DNA from: Halodesulfurarchaeum formicicum
Lineage (GTDB): Archaea > Halobacteriota > Halobacteria > Halobacteriales > Halobacteriaceae
Assembly (NCBI RefSeq): GCF_001886955.1
Contig: NZ_CP016804.1
Span: forward strand, 1,550,001-1,614,000
Direction of reading: 5' to 3'
DNA length: 64,000 nt
How positions within the stretch are numbered: the first letter of the stretch is position 1; each line of letters starts with the position of its first letter. Below, piece by piece: positions 17,836 to 26,761 of the stretch. Made by a program: the position numbers and the translations under genes. Under the pieces are notes generated by a model, which was not told where the DNA came from, ran no database searches, and saw only the letters and a program-made list of their open reading frames with translations.

Positions 17836-18318
17836 ATGACACCCGACACAGACGACGATCGATCGAGTCTCGAATTCACGGACACCGTGCGAGCCGATAC
17901 GGACAAACAGACCCTCTGGGAGTTCATCTCCGATGCCCAGAACCTCGCGGACGTGGTTCCGGGGGCCAAAAATGTCACCAGACACACAGAACGGCGCTAT
18001 GCCCTCGAGATCGAGCGTGGGATCGGCCACGTCTCGGTCTCGCTCGACGGGGAGTTCGAACTCGTCGAGATGGACGAACCGGACTGGATCATCGCGGAGG
18101 GGGAGGCCTTTGACGCCACGACCGGCAGTACCTTCGACGTGCTCGCGGCGATGGAGATGCAGGAGACCGAAACCGGCGAAGTCGATCTCTCCTACGCGGC
18201 CGAACTGTTCTACACCGGCGGCGTCGCTAGCCTCGGTGCTCGACTCCTGAAGAAGTTCATCGAGGGCGACGTCGATCGATACTTCGAGAACGTAAAATCG
18301 CGGGTCGAAGTGGACTGA
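17836..18318 (+). CDS. CoxG-like SRPBCC-domain protein
   Basis: The 160-residue protein fits the carbon-monoxide-dehydrogenase subunit G (CoxG, PF06240) branch of the START/SRPBCC fold. It has the segment LWEFISDAQNLADVVPGAKNV and a C-terminal helix ARLLKKFIEGDVDRYFENVK. CoxG proteins are small hydrophobic-pocket proteins, best known near molybdenum hydroxylases, where they help membrane association. No such hydroxylase is in the window, so its partner here is unknown. It is the last gene of the importer operon, 19 bases after the second permease, and ends 11 bases from the convergent lipoprotein gene. Confidence 0.78.
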   Translation: MTPDTDDDRSSLEFTDTVRADTDKQTLWEFISDAQNLADVVPGAKNVTRHTERRYALEIERGIGHVSVSLDGEFELVEMDEPDWIIAEGEAFDATTGSTFDVLAAMEMQETETGEVDLSYAAELFYTGGVASLGARLLKKFIEGDVDRYFENVKSRVEVD

Positions 18319-18329
18319 GGCCGAGTGGC

Positions 18330-19322
18330 TTACACGACCGTGAACTCGTTGGCGACGTGGGCAGTGGCCCCGACCTCGCCGGAGCTAACATCGTCGTCGG
18401 CGGGCACGAGTTCGACGGTGTACGTGTAACTGCCCGACTCGGCGTCCTCGGGGATGTAGAAGGTCGCGTTCCAGTTGAGATCCTCGGTGGGCTCGCCCTC
18501 GTCGTCAATGCCGGCCCATTCCAGGTCGAGGGTCTCGCCGAAGCCGTCGATAGTAATCGTCGCGGACTCGATGCCCGCGATGACGTCCTCCTGGTCGCCG
18601 TCGGCTGGCCCGACCGGGTTCCCGGTCCGTCCCTCGTAGACGCCGATGTCGAAGCCGACCATCATCCCGGGCGCGAACTGTCGACTCGGCTGACACGAGG
18701 AGATGAACTCGTTGTCGCCGTAGCCGTCCATCCCCGCCGAGCCAGCGTAGACGTCATCAGTGATGACGTAGTTCCGCGGATCGGTGTACTCGATAACCGT
18801 AAAGGAGCTCTCCAGAATGCCGACCCGCTGGAACTCGGCGTCGCCGTCGGTGACCTCGACGGTGTAGGTGATCGTCCCGGGGGAGACATCCTCGGGGATG
18901 GCCCAGCTCCCACTCCACTCGTCAGCGGGATGTTCCTCGTCGTCCCCACTCCAGGCCAGCTCGACCGAGCCGTGCCCATCGATGTTGACGACGACCGATT
19001 CGAGTTCGTCGTTCCCCAGGATCTCGCCCGTTTCGGGATCGTATACACCGATCTTGAAGACCGGGTGCATGCCCGGCACGAACATCCGGGAGGGCGAACA
19101 GGCCTGTGCGAAGCCGGCGTTCTCCGGAACGTACGACGAACTGACGATGATGTCGTCGGTGACGACGTAGTCTTCCGGCTCGGGTTCCGCAGTGGTGGTC
19201 GGTTCGCCGTTGCCGTCCGTACAGCCGGCGAGACTGACCGTCGCGAAACCGGCGGCCGTTCCAGCGACGAACTTCCGGCGCGAGAGGTTAGATCCGATGC
19301 GCGCGTTTCTATCAGGTTCCAT
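18330..19322 (-). CDS. Tat lipoprotein with two repeated Cys-containing beta domains
   Basis: This 330-residue protein is not a family I can name. It has a Tat signal (LSRRKFVAGTAAG) and a lipobox (SLAGC), so it is anchored outside the membrane. The mature part is two repeats of about 130 residues. Each starts with YVVTDD/YVITDD and has one conserved Cys in C-x-P-S-R-x-F-x-P-G-M (CSPSRMFVPGM, CQPSRQFAPGM). Next comes F-x-I-G-V-Y-x-x-x-T-G and then W-x-x-x-x-x-I-P-E-D-x-x-x-G (WSGSWAIPEDVSPG, WNATFYIPEDAESG). The last motif resembles one in the unexported protein at 11947. The ATG at 19322 was chosen; a start at 19340 is possible. The single Cys per repeat could bind metal or haem, or pair with the other. 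Confidence 0.72.
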   Translation of the reverse strand: MEPDRNARIGSNLSRRKFVAGTAAGFATVSLAGCTDGNGEPTTTAEPEPEDYVVTDDIIVSSSYVPENAGFAQACSPSRMFVPGMHPVFKIGVYDPETGEILGNDELESVVVNIDGHGSVELAWSGDDEEHPADEWSGSWAIPEDVSPGTITYTVEVTDGDAEFQRVGILESSFTVIEYTDPRNYVITDDVYAGSAGMDGYGDNEFISSCQPSRQFAPGMMVGFDIGVYEGRTGNPVGPADGDQEDVIAGIESATITIDGFGETLDLEWAGIDDEGEPTEDLNWNATFYIPEDAESGSYTYTVELVPADDDVSSGEVGATAHVANEFTVV

Positions 19323-19526
19323 TGCAATTTCTCCTACCAACCCTACTTCAAAAGGGGTTCATGAGCACAATTTAGGTCATTAAGTAGGGGTCAGAAATTT
19401 CGGCAATAGAAGGCGTGAAATACCGAACGAGCGATTTCGAGCGGCGAGTTGCACGTCACACTCTCGGATTGGTCCGGCCACCCCGGGACGTACCCGCATG
19501 CGTGCCAGAAAAGCGTGCAGCCGCGG

Positions 19527-20618
19527 TCAGTGCCCTGTCGGTTCGGACTCCTCCAGGCCGAGGTCCTGGTGTGTGGTCGGGCCCGGGACCGGTTCGACTT
19601 CGACCCCTTCCGGCTCGTCGCCGACGTAGATCACGTTCGGATCCGAGACCTCCGAACGGGCCTTGAACGTCTCGGACTCGTCGTAGTCTTCGAGGTACTG
19701 GTTCGGCGCGCTCTCGGGGTCGTTGAGGTCCCCGAAGTGAATCGCGTCGACCGGACAGGCCTCCTCACAGGCGGTCGTACCGCGGAGTTCGTCGTCCCAC
19801 TCGCGGTGGATGCAGAAGGTACACTTGCTGCAGGAGCCCTCCGGCGGCGTACCGGCGAGCCAGTGGCCCTCCGCGTCCCGGCGCTGGCCCTCGAACGGGC
19901 CGTCCAGGTACTCGGGGACGCCGGTCCCGACAAACGAGTTCACGTGATACGGGCAGGCGACCTCACAGTACTTGCAGCCCAGACAGGTGTCATAATCACA
20001 GACCGTCCGGCCGTTCTCGGTCTTGAACCGGGAGTTGTTCGGACAGACCTCGATACACGGGGCGTCCTCACAGTGCTGACAGGGTCGCTGCAGGGAGTCA
20101 CAGTCCGTGGGCCCATCGTACTCCTCGTCGGCCCGCTGATAGCGGTGGACCTCCATCCAGAAGTGGCCCTCCGGCGTGTGGTTCTCCTCCTTGCAGGCCT
20201 CCACACAGGAGAGACACTTGATGCAGGTTTCCGTGTCCAGCACCATCCCGCGCTGGACGGAACTGCCCGAATCGGACTGCGCAGCGGCGTTGTTCGAAGA
20301 CACGCCCGCGCCCACGGCCGCGGCTCCCACAGCGGCCACACCGGCGGCTTTCAGCACGGATCGCCGCGAGGCCTGGTCCATGACCGAGGGGGTACCCGGC
20401 ATCGAAGCGCCGGCCGTGCCGCCGGTGAGGTCCGTGCCGAACTCCTCGGCCACGTCCTCGGCGTACCGGTCCTCGAATTCGGCCCGGGAGAGTTCACCCG
20501 CCGAGACCCGGCGGGCGTCCGTGGCCATCTGTTTCCCGAGTGTCTCGTCTGCGTCGACGTCCGCGAGGATGTCCCCGACCACGTCGTCGATGTCGTCTGT
20601 GTCTATCTTGTCAGTCAT
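19527..20618 (-). CDS. Tat-exported four-cluster Fe-S protein (DmsB/TtrB/PhsB-like)
   Basis: The 363-residue protein carries four 4Fe-4S cluster motifs of the DMSO-reductase electron-transfer subunit type. Examples are C132-C135-C138-C142, C180-C183-C188-C192 and C212-C215-C218-C222, with a fourth set including C263-C266-C269, C284 and C288. It therefore should wire a membrane quinone protein to an enzyme outside the cell. The Tat motif (SRRSVLK, Arg85-Arg86) is not at the N-terminus but follows about 80 acidic residues. This may be a proofreading or regulatory pre-region, or a later Met (80) may be the true start. It is 6 bases downstream of the NrfD gene. Confidence 0.85.
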   Translation of the reverse strand: MTDKIDTDDIDDVVGDILADVDADETLGKQMATDARRVSAGELSRAEFEDRYAEDVAEEFGTDLTGGTAGASMPGTPSVMDQASRRSVLKAAGVAAVGAAAVGAGVSSNNAAAQSDSGSSVQRGMVLDTETCIKCLSCVEACKEENHTPEGHFWMEVHRYQRADEEYDGPTDCDSLQRPCQHCEDAPCIEVCPNNSRFKTENGRTVCDYDTCLGCKYCEVACPYHVNSFVGTGVPEYLDGPFEGQRRDAEGHWLAGTPPEGSCSKCTFCIHREWDDELRGTTACEEACPVDAIHFGDLNDPESAPNQYLEDYDESETFKARSEVSDPNVIYVGDEPEGVEVEPVPGPTTHQDLGLEESEPTGH

Positions 20619-20624
20619 GAGTTA

Positions 20625-21620
20625 TCACGCACCGATGATCGGCACGTTCAGCGCGCCGAAGATGATCGTGAGCCGAAGCAGGAGGCCACCGACGACCACG
20701 AGGCCGAACTTGAGGACGTAGGCCCCACGGACCCGGCGCAGGGTTTTCGCGTTCCCGTGGAGGTCGACCCGCCGCTCGACGAGGATCAGGGCCGCCGAGA
20801 GGACCAGTGGCGCCACCAGTCCGACACCGACCACGCCGCCCCAGAACAGGAGCCAGCCGTCCTGCATGATGTACTGGACGGTTTCGACGGCGGTCGAGTT
20901 GCCGTTCTGCAGTGTCACCAGCAGGACCGCGAGCACACCCATCTCGGCGAGGATGATCGCGTCGTCGGCGAGGCTGAACGTCTCCACGCCAGTTTCGATG
21001 ATGCCCTGTGTCAGGGTGGTTAACCCGAAGACGGCCGCGATGCCGATCGAGAGGCTACTGGTCAGGAACAGAAGCGGGAGCCAGGTCGGGTCCCACAGCG
21101 GAACGACCGCCCCGACCGCGCTGATCAGCAGTGCCGTGTAGACCGCCAGCAGGATGCCGATGGCGATTCCGAAGGCGGTGATTCCCCGTCGAACCGGTTC
21201 GGAGGGGCGAGTTACCCTGGCGAGGGTGTCGATCGGTCCGAGGGTCACCGCAAAGCCGTTCTCGCGACCGAAGCCCAGCCAGAGAGCCTGCACGAAGGCG
21301 AGGAGCGTGAACAGGACGATGACCCAGATCCCGATCGTCATCCAGGACTGGGAGTTCGTGAACAGCCAGAACTTCAGCACGTTCAGCGGTTCGCCGAGGT
21401 GTGAGACCAGCAAGACCCCACCGACGGCGATCGCCCCGACCGCGATCACCATGCTCCAGCGGGCCGTGGCGAAGTAGGAGTCCCGACGTTCCGGGTGTCT
21501 GGTACTGAGGAGGTCGGCGACGGCCCCGGCGACGTACGCCCCGCCGGCCAGGCCGCCCAGGAACAGATAGATCCCGATCGAAAGCCCCCAGAACTCGGCG
21601 GGCAGGAGCGGATTTACCAT
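20625..21620 (-). CDS. NrfD/PsrC-family membrane quinone-interacting subunit
   Basis: This 331-residue, largely hydrophobic protein has about eight or nine membrane helices. It shows the family start LPAEFWGLSIGIYLFLGGLAGG and the periplasmic-side segment GEPLNVLKFW. NrfD/PsrC proteins exchange electrons with menaquinone and pass them to the adjacent Fe-S subunit. The ATG at 21620 (MVNPLLP) was chosen over one at 21650. It is cotranscribed with the Fe-S gene downstream. A molybdopterin subunit would normally complete a Psr/Ttr/Phs enzyme, and none is next to it. Confidence 0.88.
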   Translation of the reverse strand: MVNPLLPAEFWGLSIGIYLFLGGLAGGAYVAGAVADLLSTRHPERRDSYFATARWSMVIAVGAIAVGGVLLVSHLGEPLNVLKFWLFTNSQSWMTIGIWVIVLFTLLAFVQALWLGFGRENGFAVTLGPIDTLARVTRPSEPVRRGITAFGIAIGILLAVYTALLISAVGAVVPLWDPTWLPLLFLTSSLSIGIAAVFGLTTLTQGIIETGVETFSLADDAIILAEMGVLAVLLVTLQNGNSTAVETVQYIMQDGWLLFWGGVVGVGLVAPLVLSAALILVERRVDLHGNAKTLRRVRGAYVLKFGLVVVGGLLLRLTIIFGALNVPIIGA

Positions 21621-21751
21621 GGATATCCCTCCGCGTACGCCCGGGGACAACCGGGATGTGCGGTACTCGTGTGTGTGAACGAGACGGTCGAATCCATATC
21701 CACTGGTAGTTTACGGTCGGGCATAGGGGTGGTCGTTAATTTTGCAGAGTT

Positions 21752-21759
21752 TTTTATAC
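21752..21759 (-). promoter_or_regulatory. Candidate TATA element for NrfD/Fe-S operon
   Basis: Read in the gene's direction, tataaaaa lies about 130 bases before the ATG at 21620. It predicts a start near 21727 and a leader of about 100 bases. The surrounding gap 21621-21809 shows no gene. Confidence 0.4.
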
Positions 21760-21809
21760 CGGAGCGACACGGTACCACGGCAGTCTGGCGGCCCCGGCCG
21801 AATTTGAAC

Positions 21810-22673
21810 CTAGACTGCGTCCGCGTCGTCTTTCACGCCAGTCGTGATCTCGAAGTCCTGCTTGGGCGAACCCACACACGTGAGGACATAGCCCGCTTCG
21901 ACCTGTTCGTCGCTGAGATACTGGTTGCCGTCGTGGTCGACGTACTCGCTACCAGCACCCGGAACCTCCGAGGTACACTCCCCACAGACGCCATGCTCAC
22001 ACTCGTATGGCACGTCCAGGTCGTTATCCAGGGCCGAGTCGAGCAGCGTCTGGGTGGCCGGCACATCGGTCGTGGCACCCTGAACGGTCCAGTCGATCGA
22101 GAAGGACTCAACGTCGGCCGCGGTGGTCGTCTCCTCGGTTTCCGCACCGTCGGGCGAGTAGGCGTCAGCCGCGTCCTGCTTGCCGGTCTCGATGGAGAAA
22201 TCCTGTTTCGGGGAGGCGACACAGGGAAGCACGAACCCGCCGGCGATCTGCTCGTCGCTCAGATAGTCGGCACCGGTGTGCTCGACGTAGTCGGTCCCGT
22301 CGCCGGGAACCGTGGAGGTACAGACCCCACAGATCCCCTGTTCGCACTGGTATGGAACGTCGAGCCCTTCGTCGATGGCCACGTCGAGCAGGACCTCGTT
22401 GCTGGCGACCGCAGTCGTCGCCCCCTGGACAGTCCACTCGATGTCGAATGTCTCGACGGGACCGGTGGTCGTCCCCTCGCCACCCTCGGTGGTTGGTACT
22501 GGAGTGGGATCGTCCGCGCGCGGGCCGGTCTCGTCGTCCCCCAGGATGCCAAGACAGCCAGCCGTCGAGAGCAGGCCCGCGCTGCCGAGCGCGGCCAAAA
22601 GATTTCTTCGATTGAGGTGTTCACCGGCCGGGGTCGGTTGTCTGTCGCCGTCGGAACGCTGTTGCTCCGCCAT
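21810..22673 (-). CDS. Tat lipoprotein with two tandem plant-type [2Fe-2S] ferredoxin domains
   Basis: The 287-residue protein has a Tat signal (NRRNLLAALG, about 21-30) and a lipobox Cys at 40 (STAGC). A Gly/Thr-rich linker is followed by two homologous ferredoxin domains. The cluster cysteines are C110-C115-C118-C151 and C225-C230-C233-C266, with identical spacing (C-x4-C-x2-C-x32-C). The first is CEQGICGVC and the second CEHGVCGEC. Haloarchaeal 2Fe-2S ferredoxins are normally cytoplasmic, so folded export and lipid anchoring put this one on the outer face. It is transcribed in the same direction as the NrfD/Fe-S pair, but a 190-base gap suggests its own promoter. It is a likely electron carrier to an unknown acceptor. 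Confidence 0.88.
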   Translation of the reverse strand: MAEQQRSDGDRQPTPAGEHLNRRNLLAALGSAGLLSTAGCLGILGDDETGPRADDPTPVPTTEGGEGTTTGPVETFDIEWTVQGATTAVASNEVLLDVAIDEGLDVPYQCEQGICGVCTSTVPGDGTDYVEHTGADYLSDEQIAGGFVLPCVASPKQDFSIETGKQDAADAYSPDGAETEETTTAADVESFSIDWTVQGATTDVPATQTLLDSALDNDLDVPYECEHGVCGECTSEVPGAGSEYVDHDGNQYLSDEQVEAGYVLTCVGSPKQDFEITTGVKDDADAV

Positions 22674-22742
22674 GTGCAACGGAACGCGAGCCCCCGGCTT
22701 TCGGGTTCGGATTAATAATGGAGGCTATTAAGCCGGCAGTGG

Positions 22743-23300
22743 TCAGTCAAGATCACGGAACGCGGACTCGAAGTCCGATTCGGTCTCGAGGGCCCCTTCC
22801 AGATCCCCTTCGAGAGTCTCGATCTCGGCTTTCAATTCGGCGTACTCCTCGCTGGCCTCCAGTTCCGAGGCCGGTTTCGAGGACTCCAGTGCGGCCTTCT
22901 TCGAGGTCAGCGCGTAGTACTCCTGCATCGCGTCGTCGTACTCCTTCCGGTCGAGCAGGGACTCGATAGCCGACTCCAGGCCCTCCCGGTCGATGGGCTT
23001 CGTGAGATAATCGTCAAAGCCCATCTCGATGACATCGAAGTCCGGGTCGACGGCCGTGACCATCGCGACCCGGCAGTCATAGCCCCGGTCCCGGATCTCC
23101 TCGAGGACCTCGTCCCCGGACAGCCCCGGCATGCGACGGTCGAGGAGGACCACGTCGACGGACTCGTCGAGTTCCGCAAGCGCCTCCTCCCCGCTGTTCG
23201 CCATCCGCACGTCGTACGCTGCCTCGAGCCAGACGCCGAAGAGTTCGGTGATGTTCACCTCGTCGTCGACGATCAGGACGGTCGGCGTAGCTTCACTCAT
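22743..23300 (-). CDS. HalX-type response regulator
   Basis: The 185-residue protein has a receiver domain at about 8-120 with Asp12/Asp13 and phospho-acceptor Asp54 (VVLLDRRMPG). Thr/Lys follow in MVTAVD and DDYLTKP. A helical C-terminal HalX domain (about 125-180, ELEASEEYAELKAEIE) is found only in haloarchaea. The start at 23300 (MSEATPTVLIVDDE) was chosen; a frame from 23453 adds unrelated residues. No histidine kinase is adjacent, so the partner must be elsewhere. It may respond to a signal relevant to the redox genes beside it (inference). Confidence 0.9.
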   Translation of the reverse strand: MSEATPTVLIVDDEVNITELFGVWLEAAYDVRMANSGEEALAELDESVDVVLLDRRMPGLSGDEVLEEIRDRGYDCRVAMVTAVDPDFDVIEMGFDDYLTKPIDREGLESAIESLLDRKEYDDAMQEYYALTSKKAALESSKPASELEASEEYAELKAEIETLEGDLEGALETESDFESAFRDLD

Positions 23301-23536
23301 GTGTGCTTGTCCCCGCGCCCACATTCCGCGTTTCTTCCTGGCCCCTTCGCAGTGCTCCCAGCCGAAACTGCGATATCCGACGTCTCCGAAACCGGCCTGC
23401 GGGTCAGTACCATCTCGATATCTGCCTTTGGTGGAGGGGTATAAAAAAGCCACCGGGTACGTATCGGCAGGTTGGGAATCCCTTCGGGGTCGACAATCGC
23501 CGAAGGCTTATACCGACCGGGCCGTCGACAGCACGT

Positions 23537-24067
23537 ATGAGCGACGAACACGGGAGTACCCGCGCCCATACGGTTCGGCTCGAACTGGTCGACGAGCCGG
23601 GCGAACTTCTGCGGGCGCTGGAACCGATCGCCGAGAACGGCGGCAACCTGCTCAGTATCTTTCACGAGCGGGGCTCGGTCACCCCGCGGGGACGGATCCC
23701 CGTCGAGATCGATCTGGAGTGTGCGCCCGAACAGCTCGAACAGATCACCGCGGCGCTCAGGGATCGCGGGATCAACGTCATCCAGGCCGGAACCGAGAAG
23801 TACGGTGAGGAGGTGCTGGTGCTCCTGATCGGCGCCCGCCTGGAGGAGGACCTCTCGGCGACCATCGAACGCATCGAGTCCGAGACCCCGGCCTCGGTCA
23901 TCGACCTCTCGCTCTCGGGAGCGACCGACTCGGAGGCCGTCTCCAGCGGTCGGTTCCGGCTGGCACTCGAAGCCGGTGCAGCGGACGCAGCACTCGACGC
24001 CGTCCGGCAGGTGGCCACGGACATGGATCTGCGGTTCGTCGCCCCGCTCGTGGAGGGATCACGATGA
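23537..24067 (+). CDS. ACT-domain protein linked to homoserine dehydrogenase
   Basis: The 176-residue protein opens with an ACT domain (VRLELVDEPGELLRALEPIAENGGN, about residues 10-85). A second ACT-like half covers about 90-170. ACT domains bind amino acids to regulate biosynthesis. The stop overlaps the hom start by 4 bases, so it is probably the regulatory subunit or sensor of the threonine/methionine branch. A TATA-like cttatac lies about 30 bases before the ATG, so the mRNA has little or no leader. Confidence 0.88.
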   Translation: MSDEHGSTRAHTVRLELVDEPGELLRALEPIAENGGNLLSIFHERGSVTPRGRIPVEIDLECAPEQLEQITAALRDRGINVIQAGTEKYGEEVLVLLIGARLEEDLSATIERIESETPASVIDLSLSGATDSEAVSSGRFRLALEAGAADAALDAVRQVATDMDLRFVAPLVEGSR

Positions 24068-25041
24068 AACTCGCTGTCATGGGGGCCGGCGATGTCGGGC
24101 AGTCCGTCGCCCGTCTGGCCGGGGAGTACGGCCACACTGTCACGGCCATCGCCGATTCGAGCAGTGCCGTCTGGGACGAGAACGGTGTCGATGTCACGGA
24201 GGCACTCACACGCAAAAGCGAGTCGGGTGCGGTCGGCCCGAACGATCCCGAGGGCGTTCTCGGAGCCGAATACGACGTGCTGATCGAAGCAACCCCGACC
24301 ACGCTGGGCGACGCCGAACCCGGATTCGGTCACGTGACCACAGCCCTCGAACGGGACCGGGATGTCGTCCTCGCGAACAAGGGCCCGGTCGCCCAGCGGT
24401 ACGACGACCTCGCCGCAGTTGCCGCCGACAGCGAGGGGGCTGTTCGGTTCGAAGCCACCGTGGGCGGAGCGATCCCCGCGATCGCGACCGCCGAGGGCCT
24501 CGGCCCCGAGCACGTCACGGCCGCACGCGGGGTGTTGAATGGAACGGCGAACTTCATTCTCTCGCGGATGCAGGCCGAGGGACTGGCCTACGAACACGTC
24601 CTGGCGGAGGCCCAGGACCTGGGCGTCGCCGAAACCGATCCCAGCTTCGACGTGGAGGGGACCGACGCCGCGCTGAAGGGAGTGATCCTGGCGAACGTCC
24701 TCGACGGTGGCGGTCACACACTCGCCGACGCTCGCATCGAGGGCATCAAAGACCTCCCGGCAAACGCGCTGGACGTCGCCGCCGACGACGGGATGACCGT
24801 CCGCCTGATCGCAGAAGCCACCGCCGACCGGATCAGGGTTGGGCCGCGGCTGGTTCCGGAGAACTCCACGCTCGCGGTGACGGGCACCATGAACATCCTG
24901 CAGTTCGACACCCAGCACGCGGGGCAGTTGAACATCAGCGGTCGCGGCGCGGGCGGCCCGGAAACCGCCTCCGCGGTCCTCGCGGACGTCGACCGATTGA
25001 GCTGTGATACGACTTCGAGCGTCCGAACCGGCTCTCGATAG
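24064..25041 (+). CDS. hom: Homoserine dehydrogenase
   Basis: The 325-residue enzyme has the NAD(P)-binding GAGDVGQSVARLAGEYG loop at the N-terminus. The family core follows: ANKGPVA, VGGAIPAI, GVLNGTANFILSRM, DPSFDVEGTDAALKG. It reduces aspartate semialdehyde to homoserine for Thr/Met synthesis. The ACT domain found at the C-terminus of longer enzymes is absent here and is supplied by the coupled upstream gene. Confidence 0.93.
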   Translation: MKLAVMGAGDVGQSVARLAGEYGHTVTAIADSSSAVWDENGVDVTEALTRKSESGAVGPNDPEGVLGAEYDVLIEATPTTLGDAEPGFGHVTTALERDRDVVLANKGPVAQRYDDLAAVAADSEGAVRFEATVGGAIPAIATAEGLGPEHVTAARGVLNGTANFILSRMQAEGLAYEHVLAEAQDLGVAETDPSFDVEGTDAALKGVILANVLDGGGHTLADARIEGIKDLPANALDVAADDGMTVRLIAEATADRIRVGPRLVPENSTLAVTGTMNILQFDTQHAGQLNISGRGAGGPETASAVLADVDRLSCDTTSSVRTGSR

Positions 25042-25184
25042 GGGGGTCATCCGGGCCGCCGCGAACGTGCCCAAAAGACAAACCACCCGACGGCGTCGGG
25101 ATGGGTGTCAGGCGCTTTCGAAATGGTTTTAATCCGAACTGTCGAAGGGATTCCACAGAGCGCGTATAAAGCGCGAATACGATC

Positions 25185-26453
25185 ATGAGCGACAAACCAC
25201 ACCAGAACTTGGCCATCATCGGCCACGTGGACCACGGGAAGAGTACGCTCGTGGGCCGACTCCTCTTCGAAACGGGGAGCGTTCCCGAGCACGTCATCGA
25301 ACAGCACCGAGAAGAAGCCGAAGAGAAGGGCAAGGGCGGATTCGAGTTCGCCTACGTCATGGACAACCTCGCCGAGGAGCGTGAGCGTGGGGTCACCATC
25401 GACATCGCCCACCAGGAGTTCGAGACGGACACATACAACTACACCATCGTCGACACGCCGGGTCACCGTGACTTCGTGAAGAACATGATCACGGGGGCCT
25501 CCCAGGCTGACAACGCCGTTCTCGTCGTCGCGGCGGACGACGGCGTCCAGCCGCAGACCCAGGAACACGTCTTCCTGGCTCGCACCCTCGGTATCGAGGA
25601 ACTCATCATCGGCGTCAACAAGATGGACCTCGTCGACTACGAGCAGAACACCTACGACGAGACCGTCGAGGAAGTCAAGGGACTGCTCAAGCAGGTCCAG
25701 TTCGACTCGGACAACGCGAGTTTCATCCCGATCTCGGCCTTCGAGGGCGACAACATCTCCGAACACTCGGAGAACACGCCGTGGTACGACGGCGAGACCA
25801 TCCTCGAGGCACTCAACGGCCTGCCCGAGCCCTCGCCGCCGACGGACGCGCCGCTCCGCCTGCCGATCCAGGACGTCTACACCATCTCCGGCATCGGGAC
25901 GGTCCCGGTCGGCCGCGTCGAGACCGGTACCATGCACCCCGGTGACATGGTCTCCTTCCAGCCCTCCGACGTCGGTGGGGAGGTCAAGACCATCGAGATG
26001 CACCACGAGGAAGTCGACATGGCCGGCCCCGGTGACAACGTCGGGTTCAACGTCCGTGGCATCGGCAAGGACGACATCCGCCGCGGTGACGTCCTCGGTC
26101 CCGCCGACGATCCGCCCACGGTCGCCGAGACCTTCACGGCCCAGATCGTCGTGATGCAGCATCCGAGTGTCATCACTGCCGGCTACACCCCGGTCTTCCA
26201 CGCGCACACGGCGCAGGTCGCCTGTACCATCGAGGAGATCAACAAGAAGATCGACCCGTCCTCGGGTCAGGTCGAGGAGGAGAACCCCGACTTCATCCAG
26301 TCCGGCGACGCCGCGGTCGTCACCGTCCGCCCGCAGAAGCCGTTCAGCATCGAACCGTCCAGCGAAATCCCCGAACTGGGCTCCTTCGCGGTTCGTGACA
26401 TGGGTCAGACCATCGCCGCCGGGAAGGTCCTCTCCGTCACCGAGTCCGAATAA
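25185..26453 (+). CDS. tuf: Translation elongation factor aEF1A
   Basis: The 422-residue GTPase has G1 GHVDHGKST (about 13-21), the [16 protein letters not shown] switch II and NKMD. The two beta-barrel domains typical of archaeal EF-1 alpha follow. It delivers aminoacyl-tRNA to the ribosome. Its stop and the uS10 start share TAATG, the usual archaeal tuf-rps10 order. A TATA-like gtataaag about 20 bases upstream implies a very short leader. Confidence 0.97.
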   Translation: MSDKPHQNLAIIGHVDHGKSTLVGRLLFETGSVPEHVIEQHREEAEEKGKGGFEFAYVMDNLAEERERGVTIDIAHQEFETDTYNYTIVDTPGHRDFVKNMITGASQADNAVLVVAADDGVQPQTQEHVFLARTLGIEELIIGVNKMDLVDYEQNTYDETVEEVKGLLKQVQFDSDNASFIPISAFEGDNISEHSENTPWYDGETILEALNGLPEPSPPTDAPLRLPIQDVYTISGIGTVPVGRVETGTMHPGDMVSFQPSDVGGEVKTIEMHHEEVDMAGPGDNVGFNVRGIGKDDIRRGDVLGPADDPPTVAETFTAQIVVMQHPSVITAGYTPVFHAHTAQVACTIEEINKKIDPSSGQVEEENPDFIQSGDAAVVTVRPQKPFSIEPSSEIPELGSFAVRDMGQTIAAGKVLSVTESE

Positions 26454-26761
26454 TGCAGCAAGCACGCGTGCGTCTCGCCGGCGTGAGTCCGGATGCGCTC
26501 GACGACATCTCGACCGACGTCCGGGAGATCGCCGAGAAGACCGGCGTCAGCATGAGCGGTCCGGTCCCGCTGCCCACCAAGACCCTGGAGGTTCCGGCCC
26601 GGAAGTCCCCCGACGGCGAGGGGACCGCCACCTGGGAACACTGGGAGATGCGGGTCCACAAGCGGCTGATCGACATCGACGCCGACGAACGCGCACTGCG
26701 CCAGCTCATGCGGATCCAGGTCCCCAACGACGTCTCCATCGAGATCGTCCTCGAGGACTAA
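26453..26761 (+). CDS. rps10: Ribosomal protein uS10
   Basis: The 102-residue protein matches uS10: [15 protein letters not shown] at the start, [22 protein letters not shown] in the loop, and the conserved [35 protein letters not shown] tail region. It is part of the small-subunit head. It is translationally coupled to aEF1A, and tRNA-Ala follows 90 bases downstream. Confidence 0.97.
   Translation: MQQARVRLAGVSPDALDDISTDVREIAEKTGVSMSGPVPLPTKTLEVPARKSPDGEGTATWEHWEMRVHKRLIDIDADERALRQLMRIQVPNDVSIEIVLED

Noticed and set aside
19449-21023. Long plus-strand frame opposite the Fe-S and NrfD genes
   Set aside because: It is the antisense shadow of conserved cysteine and membrane motifs and has no recognisable domain.
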